Shown: piece after piece, positions 5,984-12,677 of the stretch
Numbering within the stretch: position 1 is the first letter of the stretch
Layout of the letters: every line of letters starts with the position of its first letter
From: Parcubacteria group bacterium
GTDB taxonomy: Bacteria; Patescibacteriota; Minisyncoccia; Minisyncoccales; JAGUVE01
Length of the DNA stretch: 12,677 nt
Direction: 5' to 3'
Assembly (NCBI GenBank): GCA_020063075.1
Contig: JAGUVE010000090.1
Coordinates: 1-12,677 of the forward strand
Program-made: the position numbers and the translations under genes
Notes under the pieces: generated by a model
What the model was told of the DNA's origin: nothing
Seen by the model: the letters and a program-made list of their open reading frames with translations, nothing else
The model's database searches: none

Positions 5984-6348
5984 TATTAAATCAACCGTTG
6001 CCTAAATTTAATTTCATCGTTTCGATTATTTCAAAATTCATAAATTTCGGAAAATTTAAACTTGAAAATTTCGGAAAATTTATCTGGTATCTGGGCTTTA
6101 TTTTGACAACACTCCTTGTAATTTTTTATATTTTCCAGTTAAACTCCGTAACCGAGGGTATGTATTTAATCAAAAATTACGACAAAAAAATAGAAAATCT
6201 TTCTCAAGAAAATAAACGCCTGGAAATTAAATTTTCTAAAGAGAATTCTCTGGAGAATCTGGGGTCGTTGGTGGAAAACTTAGGGTTAAACCCCGTTGAA
6301 AAAACCGACTACATTGAGATTCCGGATAGCACAGTATTGGTAAAATGA
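5980..6348 (+). CDS. FtsL/DivIC-like divisome membrane protein
   Basis: A 122-residue protein with a cytoplasmic N-terminus of about 30 residues, one membrane helix (about 33-53, WYLGFILTTLLVIFYIF) and an extracytoplasmic part that begins as a heptad-like coiled coil (KKIENLSQENKRLEIKF, about 68-84). This is the architecture of FtsL and DivIC, which link early and late division proteins and activate the FtsW/FtsI pair. Sequence conservation in this family is poor, so the call rests on topology and on its place between rsmH and ftsI, where ftsL usually sits. It overlaps rsmH and ftsI by ATGA at both ends. A 24-base duplication gives NFGKFKLENFGKF just before the membrane helix. No separate Shine-Dalgarno is obvious, consistent with coupling. 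Confidence 0.72.
   Translation: MILNQPLPKFNFIVSIISKFINFGKFKLENFGKFIWYLGFILTTLLVIFYIFQLNSVTEGMYLIKNYDKKIENLSQENKRLEIKFSKENSLENLGSLVENLGLNPVEKTDYIEIPDSTVLVK
6042..6082 (+). repeat. 24-bp-offset tandem repeat in ftsL-like gene
   Basis: AAATTTCGGAAAATTTA occurs at 6042-6058 and 6066-6082. The 24-base offset equals eight codons and duplicates the peptide NFGKF. It looks like a recent in-frame slippage or duplication. Confidence 0.7.
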
Positions 6349-8003
6349 ACCGCTTGAGAATAAATTTAATTTTCTTCTTAACCATCATTTTAGGAATGGC
6401 GGTAATCGGCCGGCTTTATTCTCTTCAGGTTTTAAAGGGAGATTATTGGCGCGCCATAGCCCAGGGCCAGCAAATAGTAATCGATGAAACGAGCGGAGAA
6501 AGGGGGAGCGTTTATTTTAGCGGCGGGCAGATTTTAGCCACAAATGAAAAAGGGAAATTTTTACACATTTCTCCAAAAAAAATTAAGGATAAGGAAAAGA
6601 CAGCCAAAGCAATCTCAAGCATAGTTAATCTACCGGAAAACGAAATTTTGGAAAAAGCAAAGAAAAACGACTACTTTGAACTGATAAAAAAGCGCCTGAC
6701 AGCGGAAGAGATCAATTCTCTAAAAAGATTAAATTTAGAGGGTGTTTATTTTAGTGAGACGATTTTTAGAAATTATCCGCAGGGAACCATGGCTTCTCAG
6801 GTAATAGGTTTTTTAAACGAGGCGGGTCAAGGTCAATACGGCACGGAGGGGTATTACGATGAGATTTTAAAGGGCAGGGAAGAATTGGAAGAAAGATTAA
6901 GGACTCCTTTTGGGTATTTGACCCCTTTAACTGACGAGAGAAAAACAAACGGCGCCGATATTTGGCTGACTTTGGATTATTCCATTCAATTTATGGCTGA
7001 AAAACTGCTGCAGGAAGCCAAGGAAAATTTAGACATCCAAAGCGGCCAGATTATAGTTATGGAACCCCGTTCAGGAAGAATTTTAGCTTTGGCTAATTTT
7101 CCAAGTTTTGACCCAAGCCGATATAAGGAATACGCAAAAGAAAATAAATTTGAAACTTTTCAAAATTCAGCAATACAAAAAATATTTGAGCCAGGTTCTG
7201 TTTTTAAACCCCTCACTATGGCCGCCGCCTTGGAAGAAGGAAAAATCACCCCCCAAACAACTTATTTTGACGAGGGTAAAATTCAGCTGGATGGCAGAAC
7301 TATATATAATTTTGGCCAGCAAAAATGGGGCGAAAGGACAATGACCGAGGTCTTGGAGAAATCAATTAATACCGGAGCCATATTCGCGCAGAGAGCGCTC
7401 GGAGCGGAGAAATTTCTGAAATATCTGGATTCCTTTAAATTATTCGAGCCAACCTACATTGAATTGGAAGGAGAAATTTTTTCCGAGAATAGAAAACTAA
7501 AAAAAGGCAAAGAAATTGATTTTGCTACGGCTTCCTTCGGCCAGGGAATCGAAATAACTCCCCTTCAATTGATGCGCGCTTTTTCTGCCATTGCCAACGA
7601 AGGAAAATTAGCAGAGCCGCACATTGTTGACTCAAAAACAATTAAGATAAAACCGGAGTTAAGCCAAAATGTCATTTCATCAAAAACCGCTTCTCAATTG
7701 GCGGCTATGATGGTTAACGTAGTTGAAAGCGGTTTTGGCAAAAAAGCAAAAATCCCGGGATACTATATTGCCGGAAAAACAGGCACTGCCCAAGTCCCCT
7801 TTGAAGACAAAAAGGGTTATTATTTAGACAGAACCGTGCAGTCATTTATTGGCTTTGCCCCCGCCTTTGACCCAGAATTTTTAATTTTAGTTAAATTTGA
7901 CAACCCGAAGGCAAAAAGCGCCGAGTACTCAGCGGCTCCCATTTTTCACGATTTGGCAAAATACATCATTGATTATCGGCAGATACCACCTGACTACGAG
8001 TAA
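6345..8003 (+). CDS. ftsI: Septal peptidoglycan DD-transpeptidase, FtsI/PBP2 class B
   Basis: A 552-residue class B penicillin-binding protein that cross-links septal peptidoglycan. It has a short cytoplasmic tail, one membrane helix (about 6-26), a PBP dimerisation/pedestal domain, and a complete transpeptidase domain. The catalytic motifs are S285-VF-K288, S340-I-N342 and K478-T-G480 (in GKTGTAQ). The juxtamembrane LQVLKGDYWRAIAQGQQ and the later GxYGTEGYYDEIL (near 165-177) are typical of the family. No PASTA repeats follow; the length matches FtsI. It overlaps the ftsL-like gene by ATGA and is the last tightly packed gene of the operon. FtsI is preferred to an elongation PBP2 because of the mraZ-rsmH-ftsL context. 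Its stop codon forms the first bases of the 8001-8216 inverted repeat. Confidence 0.93.
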   Translation: MNRLRINLIFFLTIILGMAVIGRLYSLQVLKGDYWRAIAQGQQIVIDETSGERGSVYFSGGQILATNEKGKFLHISPKKIKDKEKTAKAISSIVNLPENEILEKAKKNDYFELIKKRLTAEEINSLKRLNLEGVYFSETIFRNYPQGTMASQVIGFLNEAGQGQYGTEGYYDEILKGREELEERLRTPFGYLTPLTDERKTNGADIWLTLDYSIQFMAEKLLQEAKENLDIQSGQIIVMEPRSGRILALANFPSFDPSRYKEYAKENKFETFQNSAIQKIFEPGSVFKPLTMAAALEEGKITPQTTYFDEGKIQLDGRTIYNFGQQKWGERTMTEVLEKSINTGAIFAQRALGAEKFLKYLDSFKLFEPTYIELEGEIFSENRKLKKGKEIDFATASFGQGIEITPLQLMRAFSAIANEGKLAEPHIVDSKTIKIKPELSQNVISSKTASQLAAMMVNVVESGFGKKAKIPGYYIAGKTGTAQVPFEDKKGYYLDRTVQSFIGFAPAFDPEFLILVKFDNPKAKSAEYSAAPIFHDLAKYIIDYRQIPPDYE

Positions 8004-8216
8004 AATTTTCAATCACTCGGCAATCTTAATCGCTTGGCGTAATTGTCTCGGTTGACACGCAGTCGGCTAAAGTATTAAGTGATGATTATGTTTCCGCCGC
8101 TGCTATATCTGCCGAGCTGCCCAGAGTATAAACAAAACACACATCAAATCTTGGGCTTGGCTGCGAAGTGTCAACCTCAACAATTCCGCCTCGCTTAAAG
8201 TTAATTGAAAATTTAA
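8001..8216. repeat. ~216-bp imperfect inverted-repeat element between ftsI and murF-like gene
   Basis: This gap is one large imperfect palindrome. Outermost, TAAAATTTTCAAT (8001-8013) matches the complement of 8204-8216 at 12 of 13 positions. The best core pairs are GGCG (8036-8039) with 8187-8190, AATTGT (8041-8046) with 8180-8185, GGTTGACAC (8050-8058) with GTGTCAACC (8168-8176), and GCAG (8059-8062) with CTGC (8161-8164). About 98 bases (8063-8160) lie inside and pair weakly. Both strands have short open stretches but also stops, so it is not a gene. It resembles a MITE-like or palindromic repeat insertion. The bases 8217-8254 beyond it are an AT-rich leader. Confidence 0.65.
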
Positions 8217-8246
8217 ACACTGAAAATTCACTGAAAATTGAAAATT
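8207..8246 (+). repeat. Four GAAAATT direct repeats before the murF-like start
   Basis: GAAAATT begins at 8207, 8222, 8233 and 8240, and the first copy is part of the right end of the inverted repeat. The last copy ends nine bases before ATG 8255. No Shine-Dalgarno is present, so this A-rich leader may be what the ribosome meets. Confidence 0.5.
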
Positions 8247-8254
8247 ATAATGTT

Positions 8255-9307
8255 ATGAATTTTTTATCAAAAATAAAATTTATTTTTAAAAAAACCAAAG
8301 TAATTCTGGTTGCGGGTCAAGGAAGGGCATGCGCAAGAGAAGCGATTTGCAGGGTCTTGGAAGGGAAATTTGAGCTCGGAAAGGATGTTTTAGTTTTTGA
8401 AACCGACTTAACAAAGGAGGATAACGCAGAAAAATTTAAGTTCTTGTTAAAAAATTCTCCTTTTCCCGTTTTAGTCGCTACTCATGCCGGCGACATTCCA
8501 TTTGCTCAAGATTTTTTTGCCGGTGAAAAAGAAAGGGTTGAAGAAATTATGAAGCTGGCTGAAATTTTGCCTTCTCAGGGACATTTGATTTTGAATTTTG
8601 ACGATGAAACCGTTCGGGAAATAATAGACGAAACAAACTTAAAAGAGTTGACTTTCGGTTTTGGGGAGGGAGCTGATTTACGGGCCAGCGACGTTAATTT
8701 GAATTCCGGGACTAATTTTAAAATCAATGAACGAGGCAATGTCGTCCCGATTTGGTTAGAAGGGCTATTCGGCAAAGAGCAGATTTACTCTGCTTTGGCG
8801 GCAGCTGCGGCGGGCACAATTTTCGGCTTGAATTTAGTTGAAATCTCCCAGGCGCTGAAAAATTATCAGTCGCTGGAGGGAAAAATGCAGCTAATTGAAG
8901 GACTTAAAAATTCAAAAATTTTAGATGATTCCCGGTCGGCAACCGTTTTTTCAATGTTAGAAGCATTGGATATTTTCGGAAAAATTCAGAATCCCGAGCA
9001 GGGTCGAAGGATTGCGGTTTTGGGAGATGTTTCAGGAATCGGAAAATATGCAATAGAAGTCCATGAATCCATCGTAGAAAAAACGGCAAAGAGCGCCGAT
9101 TTATTATTTACTTTTGGTCCCAGGGCAAAACTTATCGGCAAGGGCGCGATTGTCAAAGGAATGCCTCTGGAAAAAATTTTTCAATTTGATACAATTGACG
9201 AAGGAATGCTAAAGTTAAAGGACGAGCTCCGAGAAGGGGATCTGGTCTTGGTTGACGGGTCAAAAGAGATGGAGATGGGGAAAATAGTTGAAGCAATAAA
9301 ATTATAA
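8255..9307 (+). CDS. MurF-like Mur ligase homologue, shortened, P-loop lost
   Basis: A 350-residue protein. The C-terminal half matches MurF, the ligase that adds D-Ala-D-Ala to the UDP-MurNAc peptide: GRRIAVLGDVSGIGKYAIEVH, then GDLVLVDGSKEMEMGKIV near the end. Centrally, EIMKLAEIL followed by LILNFDDETV resembles the KAEI and lNxDD segments. Normal MurF is about 450 residues; here the N-terminal substrate domain is gone and the central domain is compressed. The P-loop that should read TGSxGKTTTKE is AGQGRACARE (20-29), with Arg24 for the Lys and Ala25 for the first Thr. The YNANPxS motif is DDSRSATVFS (224-233). ATG 8255 is chosen because an upstream GTG (8168) lies inside the inverted repeat. 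It may be a non-catalytic partner, a divergent enzyme, or decaying. Confidence 0.78.
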   Translation: MNFLSKIKFIFKKTKVILVAGQGRACAREAICRVLEGKFELGKDVLVFETDLTKEDNAEKFKFLLKNSPFPVLVATHAGDIPFAQDFFAGEKERVEEIMKLAEILPSQGHLILNFDDETVREIIDETNLKELTFGFGEGADLRASDVNLNSGTNFKINERGNVVPIWLEGLFGKEQIYSALAAAAAGTIFGLNLVEISQALKNYQSLEGKMQLIEGLKNSKILDDSRSATVFSMLEALDIFGKIQNPEQGRRIAVLGDVSGIGKYAIEVHESIVEKTAKSADLLFTFGPRAKLIGKGAIVKGMPLEKIFQFDTIDEGMLKLKDELREGDLVLVDGSKEMEMGKIVEAIKL

Positions 9308-9316
9308 TAATTTTCT

Positions 9317-9697
9317 ATGAAAAAAAAAGAAATTATTAAGGAAAAGCCGGAAAAGCTGGGTGGAAAAATAACGGAAGAAATACAGGAAATAGAAAAGAAA
9401 AAAGCGGAAGAGAAAGAGTTTTTGACCGAAGAAGAAAAATTTCTCAAGGAAAAACTGGAAAGGGAGATAAAATTAATGAAGTTCAGCCCGAAACTTCAGG
9501 ATGAAGCAACAAAAAAGGCGCAGAAAATCAAAACCTTAGACATTCGGGGGAAAATAAAAAATTTGCTTGCTGTGGCTGAAGAAATGGGGGTGAGCTTTGC
9601 GGTCAAAGTGGCTGAAGATATGGAAGACCCGTACACTTTGGATATTTTCCACGACATCTTAGCCCGCGAAGGCCTTTTTAAAAAATATAAAAAATGA
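9317..9697 (+). CDS. Small charged coiled-coil protein paired with VirD4-like ATPase
   Basis: A 126-residue protein of unknown function. Residues 1-65 are almost all Lys, Glu and Ile/Leu and should form a long charged helix or coiled coil. The C-terminal half (about 75-126) looks like a small helical domain, with IRGKIKNLLAVAEEMG, FAVKVAEDMEDPY and LDIFHDILAREGLF. There is no signal peptide or membrane segment. It begins nine bases after the MurF-like stop and overlaps the following ATPase gene by ATGA, so translation is probably coupled and the two products may work together. From memory, similar small proteins often precede VirD4-like genes in CPR genomes, but I cannot confirm that here. 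Confidence 0.8.
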   Translation: MKKKEIIKEKPEKLGGKITEEIQEIEKKKAEEKEFLTEEEKFLKEKLEREIKLMKFSPKLQDEATKKAQKIKTLDIRGKIKNLLAVAEEMGVSFAVKVAEDMEDPYTLDIFHDILAREGLFKKYKK

Positions 9698-12147
9698 ATT
9701 TTGATTTTTTTAATATTGTAGTTTCTCTCCTTGCCCTATTGGTCTTTGGGCTTTTATTTTATTTATTTTCAAGAAAGCGGTTGAAAGAAAGGATTTTCGA
9801 AGGTCTGGACAGGACTCTTTTTATGGTGACAATGCCAAAGTATGAACTGAAAAAAGAAGAGCTCATGAAGACGGAGGAAAAGAACTTGATTGGCCAAATG
9901 GAGCAGATTTACGCCAATTTTTTGAACTTAAGACACGGTTTATTTAAGAGTCCGCCGACAATTGCTCTGGAAATTGCTTCTCAGATCGGCGGCACCGATA
10001 TTTTATTTTATGCCGCCGTGCCCCGGTTTTTAGAAAACGCTTTTGAAAAATATGTTCACGGCGTATATCCCCGGGCTCTGGTTGAAAAGGTGCCTCAGGA
10101 CTACACCATCTTTGAACCGGGCGGATTTACCGCGGGGTCTTATTTGAAATTAATTGAAAAGCCATTTCTTCCCCTTAATACCTATAAAAATTTGGAAAAG
10201 GACCCAATTTCAATAATTACCGACACTTTTAGCAAAATTACGGCTGATGAAGGAGCGGCAATTCAGTTAATAATCAGACCCTTTCCTAAGGTGAACTGGA
10301 TAAAGAGAGGGGAAAGGCTTTTATTTAAAATAAAAGAGGGAAAACCAGTAAGGATGGCGCTTTTGGAAGCTACAAGAAATCCAATCCAAGATTTCATTTT
10401 TGAACTTGTTGGAGCGCTTTTTGTTAAAAAATCAATACCGGGAAGGAGAGAGGATTACAGTCAATATGTTGAGCTCCAGAAGGAATTAAGAGTCGATGAA
10501 AGAATTATTAAGGCAATTGAAGAAAAAATACAAAAACAGGTTTTTGAAACAAACATAAGATTATTGGCTTCGGCTAAAACCCGGGAAAGGGCAGATGAAA
10601 TTTTGGGCCACATGGAGGCGACTTTTGGCCAATTTTCCCTTTTTGCCTTTAATAGTTTTTCTTCAAGGAGAGTGAAAGGAGGGGGATTGCGGCGACTAAT
10701 TTATGACTTCAGTTTTCGCAATTTCAGTCTCCATCAAAAAATTATTTTAAATGTTGAAGAGTTGGTAAGCGTCTATCATTTCCCCACCCGTTTCATTGAG
10801 ACCCCTTATATTAAAAGCATCAAAAGCGTTGTGGCTCCGCCGCCGATTGAATTGCCGGAAAAGGGATTAAATTTAATAGGAAAGGTCATTTTTCGGGGGG
10901 AAGAAAAGGAGGTTTATTTTGCTTCCCCCGAGGATAGAAGACGGCATTTTTATATTGTTGGACAAACGGGCACCGGTAAAACGAGTTTATTGAGAGATAT
11001 GATTAGACGGGATATTCAGGCCGGCCGGGGAGTGGGAGTGATTGACCCCCACGGCGATTTAATTGAGGCGACCCTGTCAAACATTCCCAAAGAACGCCTT
11101 GAAGACGTTGTTTTGTTTGAACCCTTTGATATGGAAAGACCGACGGGTCTGAATATGCTGGAATACGACACTCCGGAACAAAAGGATTTTGCCGTTTCCG
11201 AGATGATTGCCATTTTTCACAAACTCTTTCCGCCGGAAATAATCGGTCCTATGTTTGAGCATTATATGAGAAACGCGATGCTGGCCTTAATGGCTGATAA
11301 AGAGGAGCCCGGAACTTTGGTTGAAATCCCGAGGATATTTACCGACGATGAATTTATGGAATATAGATTAAAAAAAGTTACCGATCCCCTGGTCAAGAAT
11401 TTCTGGCTGAAAGAATGGCGCCAAACAACGGGAGAAACAAAGTCAGACATGCTGGGCTATGTGGTTTCAAAGGTTGGCAGATTCGTTGAGAATGAAATGA
11501 TGAGAAACATCATCGGTCAGTCAAATTCCGGTTTTGATTTGGCAAAAATAATGGACGAAGGGAAAATATTTCTGGCAAATTTGTCAAAGGGCTTAACCGG
11601 CGAGATAAACGGCTCTCTTCTGGGGTTGATTTTGGTTTCCAAAATGCAGATGGCCGCAATGAGGAGGGCAAGAATTCCGGAAGAGCAGAGAAGGGATTTC
11701 TATTTGTACATTGACGAGTTTCAAAATTTCACCACCGACTCAATCGTTACCATTTTATCGGAGGCGAGGAAATATCGCCTGAATTTGATTTTAGCCCATC
11801 AGTACATTCCTCAACTGGTTCAAGAAATCAGAAACGCGGTTATGGGGAACGTGGGGACGATTGCCTCTTTCAGAGTCGGAGCCGACGACGCCGAATTTCT
11901 GGAAAAACAGTTTGAACCGGAATTTTCTCGATTTGACCTGGTCAACCTTGACAATTTCACCTTAATCATTAAGATGATAATAGAGAATAAAATTTCTTCA
12001 CCCTTTAAAATACAGTCGGTTTTTCCGAAAAAAGGGAGCCCGGAAATCATTGACCCGATTAAAAAATTAGCTAAATTAAAATATGGCAGGCAACGGGAAA
12101 TCGTTGAGGCCGAAATCGCAGAAAGGTCAAGATTAAGAGAATTATAA
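9694..12147 (+). CDS. VirD4/HerA-like membrane-anchored ATPase
   Basis: An 817-residue protein with one N-terminal membrane helix (about 6-25, then SRKRLKER), a large domain without recognisable motifs (about 30-395), and a C-terminal P-loop ATPase of the FtsK/HerA/VirD4 type. Walker A is GQTGTGKT at 423-430, followed by VGVIDPHGDLI, the strand typical of this family. Walker B is YLYIDEFQNF from 670, and HQYIPQL follows as the downstream motif. Such ATPases are hexameric pumps that move DNA or couple substrates to type IV secretion machines. No relaxase, VirB4, pilin or other mating gene is in view, so conjugation is not implied. It overlaps the 126-residue gene and is followed by a tandem-repeat protein gene. 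Good alternatives are a CPR-specific DNA uptake or surface-translocation ATPase. Confidence 0.88.
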   Translation: MNFDFFNIVVSLLALLVFGLLFYLFSRKRLKERIFEGLDRTLFMVTMPKYELKKEELMKTEEKNLIGQMEQIYANFLNLRHGLFKSPPTIALEIASQIGGTDILFYAAVPRFLENAFEKYVHGVYPRALVEKVPQDYTIFEPGGFTAGSYLKLIEKPFLPLNTYKNLEKDPISIITDTFSKITADEGAAIQLIIRPFPKVNWIKRGERLLFKIKEGKPVRMALLEATRNPIQDFIFELVGALFVKKSIPGRREDYSQYVELQKELRVDERIIKAIEEKIQKQVFETNIRLLASAKTRERADEILGHMEATFGQFSLFAFNSFSSRRVKGGGLRRLIYDFSFRNFSLHQKIILNVEELVSVYHFPTRFIETPYIKSIKSVVAPPPIELPEKGLNLIGKVIFRGEEKEVYFASPEDRRRHFYIVGQTGTGKTSLLRDMIRRDIQAGRGVGVIDPHGDLIEATLSNIPKERLEDVVLFEPFDMERPTGLNMLEYDTPEQKDFAVSEMIAIFHKLFPPEIIGPMFEHYMRNAMLALMADKEEPGTLVEIPRIFTDDEFMEYRLKKVTDPLVKNFWLKEWRQTTGETKSDMLGYVVSKVGRFVENEMMRNIIGQSNSGFDLAKIMDEGKIFLANLSKGLTGEINGSLLGLILVSKMQMAAMRRARIPEEQRRDFYLYIDEFQNFTTDSIVTILSEARKYRLNLILAHQYIPQLVQEIRNAVMGNVGTIASFRVGADDAEFLEKQFEPEFSRFDLVNLDNFTLIIKMIIENKISSPFKIQSVFPKKGSPEIIDPIKKLAKLKYGRQREIVEAEIAERSRLREL

Positions 12148-12208
12148 TTGAAGGTCGAAGCTAAACAAAATTTAATTTAAAAATTATGGCAGAAAGAGAA
12201 CCAAAAAT

Positions 12209-12213
12209 AGGAG
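12209..12213 (+). promoter_or_regulatory. Shine-Dalgarno favouring start 12222 of the repeat-protein gene
   Basis: AGGAG lies 8 bases before ATG 12222. The in-frame ATG at 12186 has only A/T-rich sequence before it. This favours the shorter product, although other genes here start without a Shine-Dalgarno. Confidence 0.55.
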
Positions 12214-12221
12214 TAACGCAA

Positions 12222-12677
12222 ATGGAAAATATTGAAGGTATACCCGAAGCGGTGAAGAATTTTTTTGAAGTTAGAAAAAAAATAGAAGAGAGGTGGCGGA
12301 AAAAAATGGGAAAGGCGGAAGACATGCCTGAATCCGTTCAGGATTTCCTTAAACAATTAGACAAAATAGATGAGCGTTGGCAGAAAAAATTGAAAGATAA
12401 GGAAGGGGTGCCGGGAGCCGTGAAGGACTTTTTTAACCAGTTAGACGTGATAGGGGACAGATGGCGGAAGAAAATGAAGAAGAAGGAAGAGGTGCCTGAA
12501 GTGGTCCAGGAATTCTTTGAACAGTTTCCCGGAAGGCCAGAGGGAGCGCCGGGAACAACACCGGTAGTGCCGGGAGCAGAAATACACGGCTCAGCAGAAA
12601 GACCAGCACCGCAAGCAGCGCCAGAAACACCAGCGCCGGCAGCAGAAAGAAGAGTAAGACGCCTGCCGGTTAGGGTT
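12222..12677 (+). CDS. Tandem-repeat protein with Pro/Ala-rich tail, 3' end outside window
   Basis: An open frame that runs off the window without a stop. Three complete 28-residue repeats start at 12240, 12324 and 12408, with a partial fourth at 12492-12533. Each follows the plan (I/M/V)P-x-x-V-x-(D/N)F(F/L)...(E/D)RW-x-KK(M/L), for example VPGAVKDFFNQLD then IGDRWRKKM. Invariant features are the Pro at position 2, Val at 5, Phe at 8 and Arg-Trp at 18-19. The repeats are probably helical. After them comes a Pro/Ala/Gly/Glu-rich stretch (from about 12530), likely a flexible linker to a domain beyond the window. An alternative start at 12186 would add 12 residues. The gene lies 74 bases (or 38) after the VirD4-like gene, same strand, so co-expression is plausible. 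I do not recognise the family. Confidence 0.8.
   Translation, partial: MENIEGIPEAVKNFFEVRKKIEERWRKKMGKAEDMPESVQDFLKQLDKIDERWQKKLKDKEGVPGAVKDFFNQLDVIGDRWRKKMKKKEEVPEVVQEFFEQFPGRPEGAPGTTPVVPGAEIHGSAERPAPQAAPETPAPAAERRVRRLPVRV
12240..12533 (+). repeat. 84-bp coding tandem repeats, 3.5 units
   Basis: Units at 12240-12323, 12324-12407, 12408-12491 and a half unit at 12492-12533 keep an exact 84-base period. DNA identity between units is moderate while the protein pattern is well kept, so the repeats are old and maintained by selection, not fresh duplications. Confidence 0.75.

Noticed and set aside
8029..8194. Inverted repeat read as an integron attC site.
   Set aside because: The ends are GTTGACAC and GTGTCAAC, the wrong order and sequence for the RYYYAAC/GTTRRRY core sites, and no integrase or cassette array is seen.
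8168..8254. GTG start adding 29 residues to the MurF-like protein.
   Set aside because: The extension lies in the inverted repeat and AT-rich leader, has low-complexity sequence and no ribosome binding site, and ATG 8255 begins just before the first family-like strand.
9694..12147. Evidence of a conjugative or integrative element around the VirD4-like gene.
   Set aside because: No relaxase, VirB4, integrase, attachment-site repeats or tRNA gene nearby, and no visible change in base composition from the flanking genes.
12433..12630. Minus-strand frame opposite the repeat-protein gene.
   Set aside because: It is the shadow of a GC-rich Pro/Ala-coding stretch; the + strand frame has clear protein repeats.

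Overview
The window reads as a piece of an AT-rich genome from the Candidate Phyla Radiation (Patescibacteria, most likely a Parcubacteria-like lineage). This is inferred from gene content and style: a reduced dcw cluster, a divergent ClpC-like Hsp100, a VirD4/HerA-like ATPase with a single N-terminal membrane helix, a multi-pass orphan histidine kinase, and very lysine-rich proteins. TGA acts as a stop (rsmH and the ftsL-like gene both end in it), so the window does not use the glycine-TGA code of Absconditabacteria/Gracilibacteria. All convincing genes lie on the + strand. I see no tRNA, rRNA, CRISPR array or transposase.

Layout. 1-1902: 3' part of a ClpC-like double AAA+ protein whose first ATPase module looks dead and whose pore loops are missing. 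2013-2522: hotdog thioesterase with an enediyne-type rather than YbgC-type active site. 2601-4382: membrane histidine kinase with no partner regulator here, carrying a dispersed palindromic repeat inside its ATPase domain. 4383-4667: a rich intergenic region with a terminator, a 77-bp imperfect inverted repeat, a good sigma-70-type promoter, and tandem 10-bp boxes that look like the MraZ operator. 4668-8003: mraZ, rsmH, an ftsL-like gene and an ftsI-type transpeptidase, tightly packed, the last three overlapping by ATGA. 8001-8216: a ~216-bp imperfect inverted-repeat element. 8255-9307: a shrunken MurF-like protein that has lost its P-loop lysine. 9317-12147: a small charged protein overlapping an 817-residue VirD4/HerA-like ATPase. 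12222-end: a truncated gene for a protein built from 28-residue tandem repeats.

How they fit. The MraZ boxes just downstream of the 4581-4610 promoter suggest that MraZ autoregulates the operon for rRNA methylation (RsmH), divisome assembly (FtsL-like) and septal peptidoglycan cross-linking (FtsI). The MurF-like gene follows in the usual direction, but its degenerate nucleotide site makes a normal ligase role doubtful. The last three genes look like a separate membrane-associated DNA- or substrate-handling module, with no relaxase or other conjugation gene in view.

The most unusual signals are the two intergenic inverted repeats, the two proteins with eroded nucleotide-binding sites, the repeat inserted in the kinase gene, and the 28-residue repeat protein beside the ATPase. 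All family names come from motif reading, not database searches.
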